Shown here: one piece after another, positions 7,876 through 17,810 of the stretch
Layout: every line of letters starts with the position of its first letter
How positions within the stretch are numbered: position 1 is the first letter of the stretch
NCBI GenBank assembly: GCA_934218695.1
Contig: CAKQDA010000015.1
Coordinates: forward strand, 1 to 41,857
Reading direction: 5' to 3'
Origin: an uncultured Succinivibrio sp.
Lineage (GTDB): Bacteria > Pseudomonadota > Gammaproteobacteria > Enterobacterales > Succinivibrionaceae
Length of the DNA stretch: 41,857 nt
The notes under the pieces: generated by a model
Databases searched by the model: none
What the model was told of the DNA's origin: nothing
Seen by the model: the letters and a program-made list of their open reading frames with translations, nothing else
Translations under genes and position numbers: made by a program

Positions 7876-9594
7876 TTAAAGAAAATGGCCGTTTATAATT
7901 AAAATAGTCAGTAATCCTATAACAGCTGATCCCATTATCAGTCTTATAGACTGAACAGCTTCAACTGTAAGGCTAGGAACTTTTTTCAGTCTGTGAGTCA
8001 GCTTGAGCATACTTACAGCAGAGTAGTAACTCCAGTTTTTTGTAAGAGCAAAAGATGTAAAGGCACAGATGACAGAGGACACACACATCATCACAATGCC
8101 CCCCACAAGATTTGGAAGCATATAACCAATCAGGATCACAATCATCCATGTGACTAAGGTTATACCAGCCCATATAATTTTGGTTTTAGGATTGAGAACC
8201 ATCAGCAAAGGCACAAATGATATAAGATTTTTAGCAAAAACTCTAGCAAAATCTTCTGATATATAACCGTGAGCATTTCCTGTCAGCTCTTTGGTGATAC
8301 TGTCCAGAAGTTCCTGCCTTACCTTTGTCCTGATATATGTAAGTTTTGATGACTCTCTGTGTTTTGCTGAGGCAAGAATTGATTCTACTGTAACGCCCTG
8401 AGATACAGCCTGCTCTTTTACAATCTCCATCTCATGTCTTTCAATAGTTCTTATGGTCTTGGCCAGAATTGCCTTCGAGGCCAGAGCCTTCACACATTTG
8501 ATTTTTTCATCCACATCATCTGCTGATGCAATCAGGGTGTCAGAGAGTAAATTTGACTCATTATTAAAGACATAATCGAGTACAGGAGGCTTACAGATAG
8601 AATGCAGATTTTTCTGTCCGCAGATAATAAAATCAAAAGGCTTTTCTACACCATTAAGATATACATGAACCGCATAGCATGGAGCAATTCCAATAAAGTT
8701 TACTGAATAACCGCGGGCTGTTTCACTGCCACTTGGTTTTCCAGAAAAGTCAGCAGCTCCAATAATGGCTTTTTCATCTTCCTTTGAAAAGGTGGTGATG
8801 TTTTTATCTGTGCCAGGAACTTTAAGAGAAATACTGATTTGTTTTTTACAGTCAGCATCATAGATGACTTCTCTGTCGACAGTAACCTCTCCCTTTCCCT
8901 GACAGTCTCTGCACTTTATCCTGCCTATACCGTTACAGTTATGACATTTGGCGTTGCCAGAACCATGGCATACAGGGCACGTTTTAGCCGTACCGTGGCA
9001 GGTAGGACATTCAACAGTTCCCTTACCTCCACAGTTTTCACAGGTACTGCTGCCTGAACCGTGACAGCTCTTACATCTGGTTTTACCGATTGCATTGATA
9101 CGGTTAAAACAGATTATCTGACCTGAAAGAGCCTTTAAGTCTTCAAAAGAGGATGACGACAGATGTTTTACGAATTCTTTGGTTTTAGCACTGTCTTTTT
9201 CAAGTTCCTTTGTATTAGCTAAAGTAAATTCATCCAGCGCGCTCGTGGACAGAACATGAGTTTCATCACTGACAGAACGGAGGATCTTATCCGAGCAGCG
9301 ACACTTGAAACTCCAGTTCATGGAATAGGAAACAGAAGCTCCAAATTCCACCAGATCGGAAATTCTGAAATTTGCAGTGGGAACACCACAGCGGGAAAAG
9401 ATTGCTCCCACCGTGTCGTACAGACGCTGTTTTAACAGATCTAAATTAGCCTTTGACTCAATGCTGCTGTCAGATGACGCTGTAATCTCATTTGACTGAA
9501 TTTGAGAAGTATTACTGTCATCTTTCTTTTCAGGTGCTGACTTTTCTTTCTCATCAGCTACCTTGTTTACAGTATCTTTACCGCTATCAGGCAT
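7876..9594 (-). CDS. DnaJ-type zinc-finger membrane protein, upstream paralogue
   Basis: The 572-residue product begins with a charged, low-complexity segment of about 45 residues. The cysteine-rich region (about 170-235) holds six CxxC units: CKSCHGSG, CENCGGKG, CPTCHGTA, CPVCHGSG, CHNCNGIG and CRDCQGKG. Hydrophobic stretches lie at about 463-520 and 548-572, so the N-terminal three quarters probably sit in the cytoplasm. It shares with its downstream neighbour the domain order and a PPVLDYVF/YVYS motif after the cysteine region (PPVLDYV in both), supporting tandem duplication. AGAGGA 7 bases before the ATG is a good ribosome site. The DnaJ-like fold of the cysteine region is recognised from the CxxCxGxG pattern; substrate and partners are unknown. 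Confidence 0.8.
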   Translation of the reverse strand: MPDSGKDTVNKVADEKEKSAPEKKDDSNTSQIQSNEITASSDSSIESKANLDLLKQRLYDTVGAIFSRCGVPTANFRISDLVEFGASVSYSMNWSFKCRCSDKILRSVSDETHVLSTSALDEFTLANTKELEKDSAKTKEFVKHLSSSSFEDLKALSGQIICFNRINAIGKTRCKSCHGSGSSTCENCGGKGTVECPTCHGTAKTCPVCHGSGNAKCHNCNGIGRIKCRDCQGKGEVTVDREVIYDADCKKQISISLKVPGTDKNITTFSKEDEKAIIGAADFSGKPSGSETARGYSVNFIGIAPCYAVHVYLNGVEKPFDFIICGQKNLHSICKPPVLDYVFNNESNLLSDTLIASADDVDEKIKCVKALASKAILAKTIRTIERHEMEIVKEQAVSQGVTVESILASAKHRESSKLTYIRTKVRQELLDSITKELTGNAHGYISEDFARVFAKNLISFVPLLMVLNPKTKIIWAGITLVTWMIVILIGYMLPNLVGGIVMMCVSSVICAFTSFALTKNWSYYSAVSMLKLTHRLKKVPSLTVEAVQSIRLIMGSAVIGLLTILIINGHFL

Positions 9595-9759
9595 ACTCTA
9601 TCCTCTATTCAAACTCTCATAGTTAACGGCACTTTTAAAGTATTTTTTATGACTGCAGTTAAAATTTATAGTGATTTTATGTTTAATGTTATTTTTATCA
9701 TAAAATCTGGCATTCAAAACTGGAGATAAAAAAATTCTTCAGTACTGAGAATACATAAA

Positions 9760-10842
9760 TTAAGCTTTCATCTTATTCGTTGTCAGAGCTTTCATGACGT
9801 AGTCAAAGAATTCTGTATTGTCTACCTTTAAATAGATATTATCACCAAAGGTAACTGCACCGTTTTCAATGGTGTAGCCTGCAACATCAAAGGATAAGGT
9901 TTTAGCTTTGTGATCTTTTATCAAAACCAGTCTTTTACTGGTTACAACCAGTATTCCCTCTTCCTTCGACATTGAATACACAATATCGGATAAAATTCTT
10001 TTAACCAGTTTCGGAAGTTCACTGTTTAAACGGTATATTCTGTCTGAGAATGTTGCAATGATATTCTCATCATCTTCACAGACATAATCATCAACTTCAA
10101 TTACAAAGTTTGTTCTGTCATTTCCGCCTATGCTGTATAAGAGATTGCTGTTCTGAGCAATAAACTTTGCTATCGGATATGGTAGCTGCGAAAAATCAAT
10201 TTTAAGCAGTCTTAAAACACTGATTGCGTTTTTTGTAAAAGAATCGAAATTTGAAAAAAGCCTGTTTCTGTCGTAGCGCTCAATCATATAGTAAAGTAAA
10301 AAGATGAACTGAGCTTTTACATCCACCGCGCTCTCTGTCACCCATGGCAGAGTTTTTAGCAGAGAAACTGTGTTTTCAGGAGTATCATCTATGAGACTGT
10401 CAGATAGAGCCTTATTCGATTTTTCACGGGCAAAGATCTCCTTGAAAAAATACTTAGGACCTATCTGCCTCATTCTGTTTTTAAAGTTGTGTAAAAATCC
10501 GTAGTTATCGTCACCTGGCTCAATCAGACTGACATCAGAGTTTAAATAAACCCTTGCACTTCTTTTAAAAACAACTGAACGCTTATCATTATCTCTGAAC
10601 ACAAGATAAATGGAGATTAAAAGAGGTATAGCCCCTAAAACAAACGGATATATCCCCTGTTTAAAGTCTCCGTCCCATAAGAAAGGCAATGATACAAAAA
10701 GGTTCAGCCATCCGTACCAGCCTAAAAATCCCTGAAGACGGGTTACAGAAACTCCATCAGGGAAAATAAACATCGAAATTCTGTAATTAAGGTGAGTTAA
10801 TACCAGAGATAAAACTAGTAGAAAGAATAAGATCAATAACAT
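9760..10842 (-). CDS. Membrane protein with C-terminal PH-like domain, function unknown
   Basis: The 360-residue product has an N-terminal hydrophobic segment (1-20) and two or three more up to about residue 85 (LNLFVSLPFLW, FVLGAIPLLISIYLVF). A cytoplasmic part of about 270 residues follows. The last 70 residues (EGILVVTSKRLVLIKD, then a series of short strands and a final helix) have the look of bacterial PH or GRAM-like domains: a small-residue turn, V-T-x-x-R-L, and alternating strands. I do not recognise the middle part. AGAGAA sits about 8 bases before the ATG. It is followed about 165 bp downstream by the DnaJ-type pair on the same strand, so the four genes from 11670 to 6322 may form one envelope cassette. 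Confidence 0.65.
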   Translation of the reverse strand: MLLILFFLLVLSLVLTHLNYRISMFIFPDGVSVTRLQGFLGWYGWLNLFVSLPFLWDGDFKQGIYPFVLGAIPLLISIYLVFRDNDKRSVVFKRSARVYLNSDVSLIEPGDDNYGFLHNFKNRMRQIGPKYFFKEIFAREKSNKALSDSLIDDTPENTVSLLKTLPWVTESAVDVKAQFIFLLYYMIERYDRNRLFSNFDSFTKNAISVLRLLKIDFSQLPYPIAKFIAQNSNLLYSIGGNDRTNFVIEVDDYVCEDDENIIATFSDRIYRLNSELPKLVKRILSDIVYSMSKEEGILVVTSKRLVLIKDHKAKTLSFDVAGYTIENGAVTFGDNIYLKVDNTEFFDYVMKALTTNKMKA

Positions 10843-11097
10843 GGTCAGTTCTCTTTTTTATTAAAATAATAATACGCAAAAGCATAACAGTATCTTAGAA
10901 CAAATTCCGTGACAGCACATTTAATTATCTGATAAAAAATAAGATTTGCGCTGTAAATGACCTTATCAGTACTGATTTGAGGCTTAAAAATAGAAAATTT
11001 TTCTGTAAGAACAGATAAATTTTAGGAGCTGTTCGTATCATCAGATAAGTGTCTGCCGCAAATGCTGCGACTTTCATCGCAATTGAGCTTATAGAGA

Positions 11098-11670
11098 TCA
11101 GAACCTGAAACCTTTTTCCTTTGCAAAATTGAGCCACTCTTTATTATCAGAGTCGGCACCTTTAGATGGTTCATAGACATGTGTTTCAAAGAAGAAGGTT
11201 CTATATCCTAACAGAGCCGTGTCTGTAATGTAGGACATTTCTGAATTTACCTCATGGCCGTCAGTACTTGCTCTGTGATTTGTAAAAGACACAAAGAACA
11301 GAGGTATGTTGCGCTTTTTATCTGTACAGAACTGGTAATGAAGCTCTCCACCTTTTAACATACAGAATTTTCGGTATCTGGATGAAAGATAAATGTAGGA
11401 TACATCATAGATACCACGAGTTCTGTAGATATGAACTGAAGAATCATCCTCTTCTGTTAACTTTTCAAGATGATAAAAGAACATAGTCTTTTCCAAGTGC
11501 TTTGCAAAATCCACAGCAGACATTGAGGATACAGCCTTTGCTTCCTTTTCTAAAGTTGCAGGATCACTTGCACATGAGGTTAATGAGGCTGCACAGATAA
11601 AAGAAAGAACAGCAACTTTGTAATTTACATGATGCACGAAAGCATTATATGTCTTTGCTAATGTAATCAC
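11098..11670 (-). CDS. Putative lipoprotein, function unknown
   Basis: The 190-residue product has a basic N-terminus, a hydrophobic stretch and a lipobox (SLTSC, Cys near residue 33), so it is likely exported and lipid-modified. The mature part contains several aromatic-rich segments (MFFYHLEK, YIYLSSRYRKF, RTFFFETHVYEP) and no motif I can name. The start is a GTG at 11670, supported by AGAGGA 7 bases upstream and by the absence of an in-frame ATG before the lipobox. It is the first of four same-strand genes of unknown envelope function, with a 255-bp gap to the PH-like membrane protein. Confidence 0.65.
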   Translation of the reverse strand: MITLAKTYNAFVHHVNYKVAVLSFICAASLTSCASDPATLEKEAKAVSSMSAVDFAKHLEKTMFFYHLEKLTEEDDSSVHIYRTRGIYDVSYIYLSSRYRKFCMLKGGELHYQFCTDKKRNIPLFFVSFTNHRASTDGHEVNSEMSYITDTALLGYRTFFFETHVYEPSKGADSDNKEWLNFAKEKGFRF

Positions 11671-11824
11671 TATATATTCCTCTTTTGAGTTTTTTAACTG
11701 ACTTTACAGTCATAAATGCTGTGACATTCAGAGATACAGACTGTCGCAGGGATACTGGCAGTGCAAAATTATTCATTTAAGAAGCTGCCATTATTTTTTT
11801 CTGACTTAATTTATGACAACAGCT

Positions 11825-14800
11825 TTAATTGTGATCAGGATAATCCTCGAGGATCTTCTTTAGCTCATTTGCTATTCTCTTGTCAGATACAGAAATCTTC
11901 ACGCCAAGCTGCTGAGCAAAGTAAGATACCCTCAGCTCCTCAATCAGCCACTTAACCTCAGTCAGAGCATCTGGTACCACCTGATACTTATATCGTGACA
12001 GCGTGTTTTTATAAAGCTCATTTACCTCTTCTATCTTGCGTGTATACATCAGATCGCGATTTACATCACGTGAGAGTTTATCGATTCTGTAGATTATAGC
12101 TTCAAGATAACGTGGCATCTGCATCAGATGCTCAAGTCCTGTTGAGCTGACAAAGCCCTTGTAAACCAGAGAATCGAGCTGTGAGGCTATATCCTTATAG
12201 CTATAGGCTACTGACAGGTTTATCTGCCCCTTTAAAAGGCGCCTTATTTCATGAACCTTAAATAAAATCTTATCAACAAAAGAGCACAGGTACAGAGCCT
12301 TGTCATTTAAATCAGCTCTTACCTTTAGGGCTAAACTGTTAAAACTCTTTTCGTCATAGCATGGAGCATGGTTCTCCTGCATGATAAGATCAATTGAACC
12401 TAAAACCAGATCACCTATAAGTTCTTTTACAGAACCTAAAGGCTGATAGTACATGGAAAGCTTTGATTTGTTAGGCAGGTGCTGCTCAAGATAAGCAGTA
12501 GGCTGTCTGATAGATAGAGACAGCAGCTTTCTCTGTCCGAGCCACATTGCCTTTTCCTGCTTGAATTTACTGTCGTAAAGCTCAAGAGCCACCCCGTTGC
12601 CCTTATCGGTTAGCGCAGGATAAGCAGTGATCTCAATGGAACCCTGTTTTGTTATCTGCTCAGATTTAATTGTTCCGAAAGTCCAAGTTGATGAAGGAGC
12701 CTGTTCCCTGTGTGTTTTAACCACTTTCTTTAGGACATCACGAACTTCGCCCTGTAAAGACTGTGATAGAGCCTCAAAGTTACGGCCAGATCTGATAACC
12801 TTGCCATTTTCATCCTCAATTGCAAAGATCATGAACAGATGCTTGTCAATTAAGGTTCTGTCAAAGTCATCAGCACTAACAGGCTCTCCCCCCATTCTTG
12901 TAAGCTCTCTGGCAGCTTTGACATAAAGATCATCACTGCAGGGACCGCCTATGGCTTCAGCTAGAGCCTGCGCATAATTAGGTGCAGGGATCAGATTCTT
13001 TCTTAATCTCTTTGGTAGAGATTTAATCAGAGAGGTTAGAAAGTCCAATCTTAAACCTGGGATCTGATACAGAAATTCCTTTGAATTAATCCTGTTTAAT
13101 ACAGCCAGAGGAATATGAACTGTTACACCGTCATCTTTTGACGTTGGATCAAAGACATAGCTTAATTTCAGTTTGAACTTGTCCTGAACCCAGAACTCAG
13201 GGAAATCCTGCTCATAAACTGAATTGAAATTATCCTTTGTAACGAGTTCCAGTGAGAAATCCAGATAATGGGGATCCTGTTTTTCTTTTTCCTTCCACCA
13301 TTTTTCAAAGTGCCTTACAGTCACAATATCATCAGGCAGCTTCTTTGCATAGAATTCTTCAAGCACAGAAGAGTCAACCAGAAGATCACGTCGTCTTAAC
13401 TTGTCCTCGACATGAACAACCTCATCGACTAGCTCAAGATTGTGCCTGAAGAAGTCATATTTTAAGTCAATATCGCCTGCAACCAGACCGTCACGGATAA
13501 AGAGTTCACGACACAGTTTTTTATCAATCTGACTGTACTGCACCTTACGCCCCTGAACAATCGGCAGACCGTATAAAGAGATGGTCATTGACGCAATGAC
13601 AGCCCCCTGCTTTTTAGACCAGTGAGGCTCTGCATAACTCTTTTTAATCAGGTGTGCACCGATTGTCTCCACCCAGAGAGGATCAATAGATGCAACTGTT
13701 TTGGCAAAAAGCCTGCTTGTCTCGTTCAGTTCAGCAGAGCAAATCCACTTAGGCTTCTTTTTGCATAAAACTGATGAAGGGTGAATTACAAATTTTACGC
13801 CACGGGCACCAAGATACATGCCCTTGTCATTGTCCTCAAAATGACCAATCTGTGAGAGCAGACCTGAAAGCACAGCTCTGTGAACAGCTTCATAGGTTGA
13901 AGGCTTATCGCTTGAGCGAAACTTTAAGATCTGACATGAAGCTCTTAACTGACGCAGGAGGTCAAACCACTCACGAACTCTTAAATAGGAGATATATTCA
14001 GCCTTTAAACGTTTGCGCAGAGCTGAATTACTCATCTTTGTCTGCAGATCACAAATATATCTGTACAGGTTCAGGTATGACAGAAAATCAGATTTTTCAT
14101 CATCAAATCGGTGATGTGCCTGTCTGCTCTGTTCCTGTCTGTCCAGAGGTCTTTCACGCGGATCCATTACAGCAAGAGCTGATACAATAACTAAAACCTC
14201 AGAGAGAGAACCTTCCCGGTCAGCCTGTACCAGCATTCTTGACAGACGTGGATCTGCAGGGATCCTAGACAGAGCCACACCTGTTTTTGTAAGCTCAATC
14301 TCATCTGTACCCTTGCCCTTTGAGTCAGTAATGGCGCCAACTTCCTCGAGAAGTCTGATACCGTCAGTCACCTGACGCATCTGAGGGGGATCAATAAAAG
14401 GAAACTTTGTAATATTGCCAAGATGCAGAGCCACCATCTGCAGGATCACTGCGGCAAGATTGGTTCTTAAAATTTCAGGATCAGTAAATTCAGGACGGGA
14501 CAGGAAGTCCTCTTTAGAATACAGCCTTACGCAGACACCTTCGCTGACACGACCGCAACGGCCCTTTCTCTGGTTGGCACTTGCCTGAGAAATCTTTTCT
14601 ACAGGAAGTCTCTGAACCTTGGTGCGCGGAGAGTAACGGCTGACTCTGGCGGTGCCAGGATCAATTACATATTTAATACCGGGTACTGTAAGAGAGGTTT
14701 CAGCCACGTTTGTACATAAAACCACGCGTACAGCTGAATGCGGAGCAAAGATCCTGTTCTGCTCTGCAGTTGCAAGACGAGCGTACAGAGGCAGGATCTC

Positions 14801-15859
14801 AGTATTCTGAAGATGAGCTTTTTTCAGGAAAGAAGCAATATCCATGATCTCGCGCTCACCTGGCAAAAAGACTAAAGTATCGGCCCTGCCGTGTTCCTTA
14901 AACAGGAATTTTATAGCCTTTAAAATACCGTTTCTCAGATCCAGTTCCTCAACCTCACATTCTGGATCATCCTCATCGGTATCCTGAAGACCTAAAGGCA
15001 TGTATTCAACTTCTACAGGATAGGTTCTGCCAGAAACTTCTATTACAGGTGCATTGTCAAAATGTTTTGAAAAACGTTCAGTATTGATGGTGGCAGATGT
15101 GATGATTAACTTTAAATCTCTGCGCTTTACAAGCAGCTGCTTTAAATATCCCAGAAGAAAATCAATGTTGAGAGATCTTTCATGAGCCTCATCAATAATA
15201 ATACAGTCATAGTTTAAAAGCAGTCTGTCTGAAGCAGTCTCAGAGAGCAGAATACCATCTGTCATCAGTTTAATATAACAGCTGTCGGATGAAACATCTG
15301 TGAATCTTACCTTGTAACCTACACTGTGTCCGAGTTCCTCACCAAGCTCCTGGGCAATACGTGAAGATACAGCACGTGCTGCAAGTCGTCTTGGCTGGGT
15401 GTGACCGATAAGACCATGCAGACCGAGTCCGGCCTCAAGGCACATCTTAGGGATCTGTGTAGTTTTACCTGAACCTGTTTCACCGGCGATGATTAGAACC
15501 TGATTGTTTCTGATCGCCTCGATGATCTCCTCTCGCTTTTGGGCTACAGGTAAAGCCTCATCATAGGTTATTTTGGGAAGGCTGTTTTTTCTGTTTTCAA
15601 AAAAGGCTTTATACTTTTCAAGATCTTCAGAAATCTTTAGCTCAAGATCGAGGATCCTGTCTTCATTATCTGTACCGATCTGTAAAGATTTATTTTCCCC
15701 GTTCTTTGAATTCAGAGAGAGCTTTTTAAGCTCTCTTGACAGGTTAAGGCGGTGTCTGTAAGTGACATTGTCAAATTCTGATCTTACGTTATCTATGAAT
15801 TTTTCTATATTCTTATCTGAATTTTCTTTAAAACTTGAATCTAATCTGCTGGTATTCAT
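11825..15859 (-). CDS. hrpA: ATP-dependent RNA helicase HrpA (DEAH box)
   Basis: The 1344-residue product shows the DEAH helicase core: motif I GETGSGKTTQ at about 126, DEAH at 223-226, SAT at about 255 and QRKGRCGR near 440. HA2/OB-fold regions and a long C-terminal extension characteristic of HrpA follow. E. coli HrpA is about 1300 residues. HrpA unwinds RNA and takes part in mRNA processing and rescue of stalled or collided ribosomes. The ATG at 15859 has no good ribosome site before it. The gene lies 88 bp downstream of cvrA but is separated from it by a hairpin terminator, so it may need its own promoter or readthrough. Confidence 0.97.
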   Translation of the reverse strand: MNTSRLDSSFKENSDKNIEKFIDNVRSEFDNVTYRHRLNLSRELKKLSLNSKNGENKSLQIGTDNEDRILDLELKISEDLEKYKAFFENRKNSLPKITYDEALPVAQKREEIIEAIRNNQVLIIAGETGSGKTTQIPKMCLEAGLGLHGLIGHTQPRRLAARAVSSRIAQELGEELGHSVGYKVRFTDVSSDSCYIKLMTDGILLSETASDRLLLNYDCIIIDEAHERSLNIDFLLGYLKQLLVKRRDLKLIITSATINTERFSKHFDNAPVIEVSGRTYPVEVEYMPLGLQDTDEDDPECEVEELDLRNGILKAIKFLFKEHGRADTLVFLPGEREIMDIASFLKKAHLQNTEILPLYARLATAEQNRIFAPHSAVRVVLCTNVAETSLTVPGIKYVIDPGTARVSRYSPRTKVQRLPVEKISQASANQRKGRCGRVSEGVCVRLYSKEDFLSRPEFTDPEILRTNLAAVILQMVALHLGNITKFPFIDPPQMRQVTDGIRLLEEVGAITDSKGKGTDEIELTKTGVALSRIPADPRLSRMLVQADREGSLSEVLVIVSALAVMDPRERPLDRQEQSRQAHHRFDDEKSDFLSYLNLYRYICDLQTKMSNSALRKRLKAEYISYLRVREWFDLLRQLRASCQILKFRSSDKPSTYEAVHRAVLSGLLSQIGHFEDNDKGMYLGARGVKFVIHPSSVLCKKKPKWICSAELNETSRLFAKTVASIDPLWVETIGAHLIKKSYAEPHWSKKQGAVIASMTISLYGLPIVQGRKVQYSQIDKKLCRELFIRDGLVAGDIDLKYDFFRHNLELVDEVVHVEDKLRRRDLLVDSSVLEEFYAKKLPDDIVTVRHFEKWWKEKEKQDPHYLDFSLELVTKDNFNSVYEQDFPEFWVQDKFKLKLSYVFDPTSKDDGVTVHIPLAVLNRINSKEFLYQIPGLRLDFLTSLIKSLPKRLRKNLIPAPNYAQALAEAIGGPCSDDLYVKAARELTRMGGEPVSADDFDRTLIDKHLFMIFAIEDENGKVIRSGRNFEALSQSLQGEVRDVLKKVVKTHREQAPSSTWTFGTIKSEQITKQGSIEITAYPALTDKGNGVALELYDSKFKQEKAMWLGQRKLLSLSIRQPTAYLEQHLPNKSKLSMYYQPLGSVKELIGDLVLGSIDLIMQENHAPCYDEKSFNSLALKVRADLNDKALYLCSFVDKILFKVHEIRRLLKGQINLSVAYSYKDIASQLDSLVYKGFVSSTGLEHLMQMPRYLEAIIYRIDKLSRDVNRDLMYTRKIEEVNELYKNTLSRYKYQVVPDALTEVKWLIEELRVSYFAQQLGVKISVSDKRIANELKKILEDYPDHN

Positions 15860-15880
15860 TTATTTTTATTTCTGATGTTA

Positions 15881-15902
15881 AAAGGCAAGTTTCCTTGCCT
15901 TT
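15881..15902 (-). terminator. Hairpin terminator between cvrA and hrpA
   Basis: A perfect 9-bp stem (AAAGGCAAG 15881-15889, CTTGCCTTT 15894-15902) with a 4-base loop ends in Ts on the minus strand. It lies 46 bp past the antiporter stop. Confidence 0.8.
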
Positions 15903-15947
15903 AAATATTTATTCCTAATGAAGAACTTCTTTGAGTAATCACAGAGT

Positions 15948-17810
15948 CTAACTGTACTCGCTGTCATCGTTAATGCTGTCAAACAACTGCGCCTGAGCCA
16001 GTTTTCTGCGGCGTCTGAGCTCTTCCTGCTCACTCTTGTGCAGATTTAATTTTGCCTTTCTCAGACGTTCAAATTCAGCAGCTCTCTCAGAAGCCAGGTA
16101 CAGACCGGCACGTCGTATCTTGTCACCTTCAAGATCAACAACCACCAGGGTTACCTTAATAAGGTTAACCATATCGCCAGCCTTAGGATAACCGCCGATA
16201 TGATATGACATCAGATCACCTAGGGTTAAAGTTTTTTCAAATGAGGTCAGCTCAAAGTCAAACTGCTTTGCAAGCTCCACCATAGGAGTCGTGGCGGCAT
16301 AAATCTTGTCGCCGTGATACAGAGGATGACTCTTTACTCTGTTCTCGTGAGAGAAGAGTGCATTTAATAGGGTTTCATCAGCATCAGTACCGATCATGGA
16401 GATAATATCTCCGGCTTTTATCACTGTATCACCGTGACACTTAATCATTTTTCCGTCCCTGAAGATGGCGGCAACGGTAGTCCCCTTTGGGAAGGTGATA
16501 GAACGGAGAGTTCTGTTATTAAAAGAAGGCTCTTTAATTCTGTAGTTTAACAGCTCATAGTCATTAGAGAGCATTATCCCCACATCTGATTTGGTAATGG
16601 GAGTCTGCATTGACGGAGCATAAACCTTAAGAATCTTTGCCAGGGGCAGAATTAAAGATCCCTGGAAGAGCAGAGACACAATCACAACCACGAAAGCCAC
16701 ATTAAAGTACAACTGTGGATTATCAAGATGCTCAAATACAGGATAGATGGCAAGTACAATAGGTACAGAACCTCTAAGTCCAACCCAGCTCATAAAGATA
16801 ATATCTCTGTTGTTATATGACTTGAAAAAAGGTTTAACGCACAGGAAAACGGTAAGAGGTCTTGCTATTAAAGTGATAACAACTGCAATAACAACTCCAG
16901 GATACCAGAACTTTACCATCTCATGAGGTGTAACCAGAAGACCGAGCATCAGGAACAGTGTGATCTGGGATAACCAGGTAAAACCTTCTGATACAGGAAG
17001 AATGTAGCTTACCTGACGGGTCTTCTGATTTCCAACGCACATGCCAATGATAAAGATGGCAAGGAAACCAGAGCCTCCAAGGTATGAGGTTATGCCAAAA
17101 CCAATTAGGCCAAGACCTATCACGAGAATGCTGTAAAGCCCCACGCCAAGAGACAGTGAGGAAACAATCATTCTTGCAATAAAACCAATGAACACGCCCA
17201 TGACTATACCAAAACCAAACTGCTGCACAAAAAAGATCAGAGCATCAGTAAACGAAGTTGCCTTAGAGGAGGCAAAGGCAATCATGGTGGTGGTGAGCAG
17301 AATCGCCATAGGATCGTTGGTTGCAGACTCAATCTGCAGTGTATTGGATACATTTGATTTTAAGGAGATGTTCTTGTCTTTTCCTAATAAAGAGAACACC
17401 GCTGCAGCATCAGTCGAACCTACGATACAGCCTAAAAGCAGAGCCTGTATCAGGGAAATATCAAGCAGCAGATAGGCAATTAAACCTGTGATACCTGAGG
17501 TGAGGATAACACCTACAGTGGCTAAAACAGCCGATTCAGAGGCGACGTTTTTCATCATTGAAAAACTGGTTCTCAGACCGCCGTCAAGAAGGATAACAGC
17601 CAGCATCAGGTTTGCTATAAAAAAAGCTGAGGAGTAATCGGTGTAATGCAGATGCAGGATAATGCCGTCTTCGCCTGTCAGCATACCGATTGAAAGGAAC
17701 AGCAGCAGTAACGGAGTTCCGAAGAAGGACGATAATTTGGAAGCCAGAATAGCGAAGGTTAAAAGAATACCAACAATGAGAAAGGCATAGTTCATGTCAA
17801 ATTCTGGCAT
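15948..17810 (-). CDS. cvrA: K+/H+ antiporter of the CvrA/NhaP2 type
   Basis: The 620-residue product has about 12 membrane segments over residues 1-395, with the CPA1 landmarks ILLDGGLRTSF, IVGSTDAAAVFSLLG and ESATNDPMAI. In this family the Asp residues of these motifs line the cation site. A TrkA-C-like domain follows (about 415-490), then a CorC/HlyC-type transporter-associated domain, matching E. coli CvrA (578 residues). The protein probably exchanges K+ or Na+ for protons in the inner membrane to control cytoplasmic ions and volume. A strong GGAGG lies 5 bases before the ATG. The highly charged tail of about 40 residues (Arg/Lys/Glu-rich) is somewhat longer than in E. coli. Confidence 0.93.
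   Translation of the reverse strand: MPEFDMNYAFLIVGILLTFAILASKLSSFFGTPLLLLFLSIGMLTGEDGIILHLHYTDYSSAFFIANLMLAVILLDGGLRTSFSMMKNVASESAVLATVGVILTSGITGLIAYLLLDISLIQALLLGCIVGSTDAAAVFSLLGKDKNISLKSNVSNTLQIESATNDPMAILLTTTMIAFASSKATSFTDALIFFVQQFGFGIVMGVFIGFIARMIVSSLSLGVGLYSILVIGLGLIGFGITSYLGGSGFLAIFIIGMCVGNQKTRQVSYILPVSEGFTWLSQITLFLMLGLLVTPHEMVKFWYPGVVIAVVITLIARPLTVFLCVKPFFKSYNNRDIIFMSWVGLRGSVPIVLAIYPVFEHLDNPQLYFNVAFVVVIVSLLFQGSLILPLAKILKVYAPSMQTPITKSDVGIMLSNDYELLNYRIKEPSFNNRTLRSITFPKGTTVAAIFRDGKMIKCHGDTVIKAGDIISMIGTDADETLLNALFSHENRVKSHPLYHGDKIYAATTPMVELAKQFDFELTSFEKTLTLGDLMSYHIGGYPKAGDMVNLIKVTLVVVDLEGDKIRRAGLYLASERAAEFERLRKAKLNLHKSEQEELRRRRKLAQAQLFDSINDDSEYS

Noticed and set aside
10925..11137. 70-codon minus-strand ORF
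   Set aside because: It overlaps the end of the lipoprotein gene in another frame and has no plausible start signals.
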